From positions 1 to 6,407 of the forward strand of contig MEZF01000010.1 in assembly GCA_001774245.1 (NCBI GenBank): a DNA stretch of 6,407 nt, written 5' to 3'. Position numbers and translations under genes: made by a program. The notes below the pieces were generated by a model. It searched no databases, had not been told where the DNA came from, and saw only the letters and a list, made by a program, of their open reading frames with translations. Origin of the DNA: Candidatus Bathyarchaeota archaeon RBG_13_52_12 (GTDB taxonomy: Archaea; Thermoproteota; Bathyarchaeia; TCS64). Position 1 is the first letter of the stretch, and every line of letters begins with the position of its first letter. Shown here piece after piece: positions 5,483 to 6,407 of this stretch.

Positions 5483-6406
5483 CTACTTTAGCATTCTGAA
5501 TATGCCGTCTGTTAAAGCCTCGAATGGAAAAACAACTATCGGCGCCACCGGACCGAGCCATCTCCTGAGGTAATGCTGAACCACAGCTTTCCCAATCCCG
5601 AACTTCAGCTTAACCTCCGAGAAGCGGGAGTAATAGATCAGTTGGTGCTGAATCAGCCCCTTCTGCTGTGGCTCCGGGTTACCCTCCATCATTTTATCTT
5701 TAACTCTATCATAGAGCGGCGTCCCAGGGATCGGATACGGTAAAGTGAAGCCGAGGTAATCGAGCGGAAGGCGGCTCGCGAACCTGAGCGTCTCAAGCAT
5801 CGACTCGTCGTCGTCCCCAGGGTAGCCGAAGATGAAGAAGGCACCCGTCTTAAGCCCAGCCTCATGAGCCGCCTCCACGGCTATCCTCCCCTGGTCGGGC
5901 GTCGCACTCTTGTTCATGATCTTCAACACCCTCTCGCTTCCGGATTCTAGCCCGAAGAACACCTGGTCGCAGCCCGCCTTCCTCATCCTCAGGGCAGTCT
6001 CCTTGTCCATGTTATCCACTCGACTTAGGCACTCCCAGCCAAACTTCAAGCCGCGCCCATCTACCTCATCGCAGAACTGGATCACCCTTTTCTTGGTGAG
6101 GGTGAAGCAATCATCCTGGAAGAACACCCTCTCGTATCCGAGCTTCAGCACCTGCTCAACTTCATCGGCTATATTGCCGGGGCTCCTCTCCCTGAAGCTG
6201 CTACCAAATATGGGATGGCTGCAGAAATCGCAGGCGAAGGGGCATCCCCTGCTGGTGATTATGCTCGTAACTGTGTGGCTGCCACGCCTCTTGTAGTATC
6301 GGAGATAGCCCTCGTTATCGAATAGGTCTCGGGAGGGTAGCGGTATAGAGTCAAGGTTCTCGAGTGGGGCCCTGGCTGCGGTTTTTACGATCTCACCTCC
6401 CTTTTC
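5483..6406 (-). CDS. Radical SAM protein of the B12-binding-domain type, C-terminal part (5' partial)
   Basis: The minus-strand frame is open to the right edge, giving the last 307 residues; the internal ATG at 6151 is residue 86 of this fragment and is not the start. The fragment opens with a linker (NLDSIPLPSRDLF, 17-29) typical of the join between an N-terminal cobalamin-binding domain and a radical SAM domain. The cluster motif SRGCPFACDFC follows, with C55, C59 and C62 in C-x3-C-x2-C spacing for the 4Fe-4S cluster that cleaves SAM. Further hallmarks are FQDDCFT, FFGLESGSERVLKIMNK, GAFFIFGYPGDDDES and PYPIPGTPLYDRVK. The C-terminal tail contains a hydrophobic stretch, GPVAPIVVFPFEAL. Such enzymes carry out methylations or ring rearrangements on lipids, cofactors or natural products. 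The substrate cannot be told from this part, and the B12 domain is inferred, not seen. Confidence 0.9.
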   Translation of the reverse strand, partial: EKGGEIVKTAARAPLENLDSIPLPSRDLFDNEGYLRYYKRRGSHTVTSIITSRGCPFACDFCSHPIFGSSFRERSPGNIADEVEQVLKLGYERVFFQDDCFTLTKKRVIQFCDEVDGRGLKFGWECLSRVDNMDKETALRMRKAGCDQVFFGLESGSERVLKIMNKSATPDQGRIAVEAAHEAGLKTGAFFIFGYPGDDDESMLETLRFASRLPLDYLGFTLPYPIPGTPLYDRVKDKMMEGNPEPQQKGLIQHQLIYYSRFSEVKLKFGIGKAVVQHYLRRWLGPVAPIVVFPFEALTDGIFRMLK

Positions 6407-6407
6407 A

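Noticed and set aside
5485..5494. Third copy of the repeat start (ACTTTAGCAT)
   Set aside because: Only ten bases match and they are the stop codon and last codons of the radical SAM gene read in reverse; a chance match.
5910..6296. Plus-strand 128-codon ORF
   Set aside because: It is a shadow antisense to the radical SAM core, including the cluster cysteines; the composition is that of a reverse-complement reading.

Overview
The window looks archaeal, most likely from the TACK group (Bathyarchaeia or Nitrososphaeria-like). This is an inference from style, not from a marker gene. AT-rich TATA-like boxes lie about 25 nt upstream of start codons, at least two genes appear leaderless, GTG and TTG starts are used, and transcripts end in T-tracts. 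No rRNA, tRNA, CRISPR array or transposase is visible, and both edges cut through genes.

Left part (1-1088): the 3' end of a polytopic membrane protein; a 39-codon ORF that reads like the C-terminal end of an Hsp20 chaperone; a compact stretch (577-643) that can fold into a three-way junction; a 47-residue cysteine-rich desulforedoxin-like protein with its own promoter; and a 234-nt intergenic stretch with two orphan TATA-like boxes and one copy of a repeat found again at 3286.

Middle (1089-4448): a membrane glycosyltransferase of family GT2 resembling OpgH/MdoH on the minus strand. It is divergent from a small ferric-reductase-type haem b membrane protein, which is followed on the plus strand by a membrane-anchored PQQ-dependent aldose sugar dehydrogenase. 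The last two could form an extracellular sugar-oxidising pair, with electrons passing from PQQ to membrane haem; that link is inferred from adjacency only.

Right part (4579-6407): an uncharacterised soluble 285-residue protein with a well-placed promoter, convergent with a radical SAM protein of the B12-binding type whose N-terminus lies beyond the right edge.

The most unusual signals are non-coding: the foldable element at 577-643, the near-identical 21-nt repeat beside two TATA-like boxes, and CGCGC(G) runs placed just upstream of TATA-like boxes in five spots, with no CGCGCG in the large genes.
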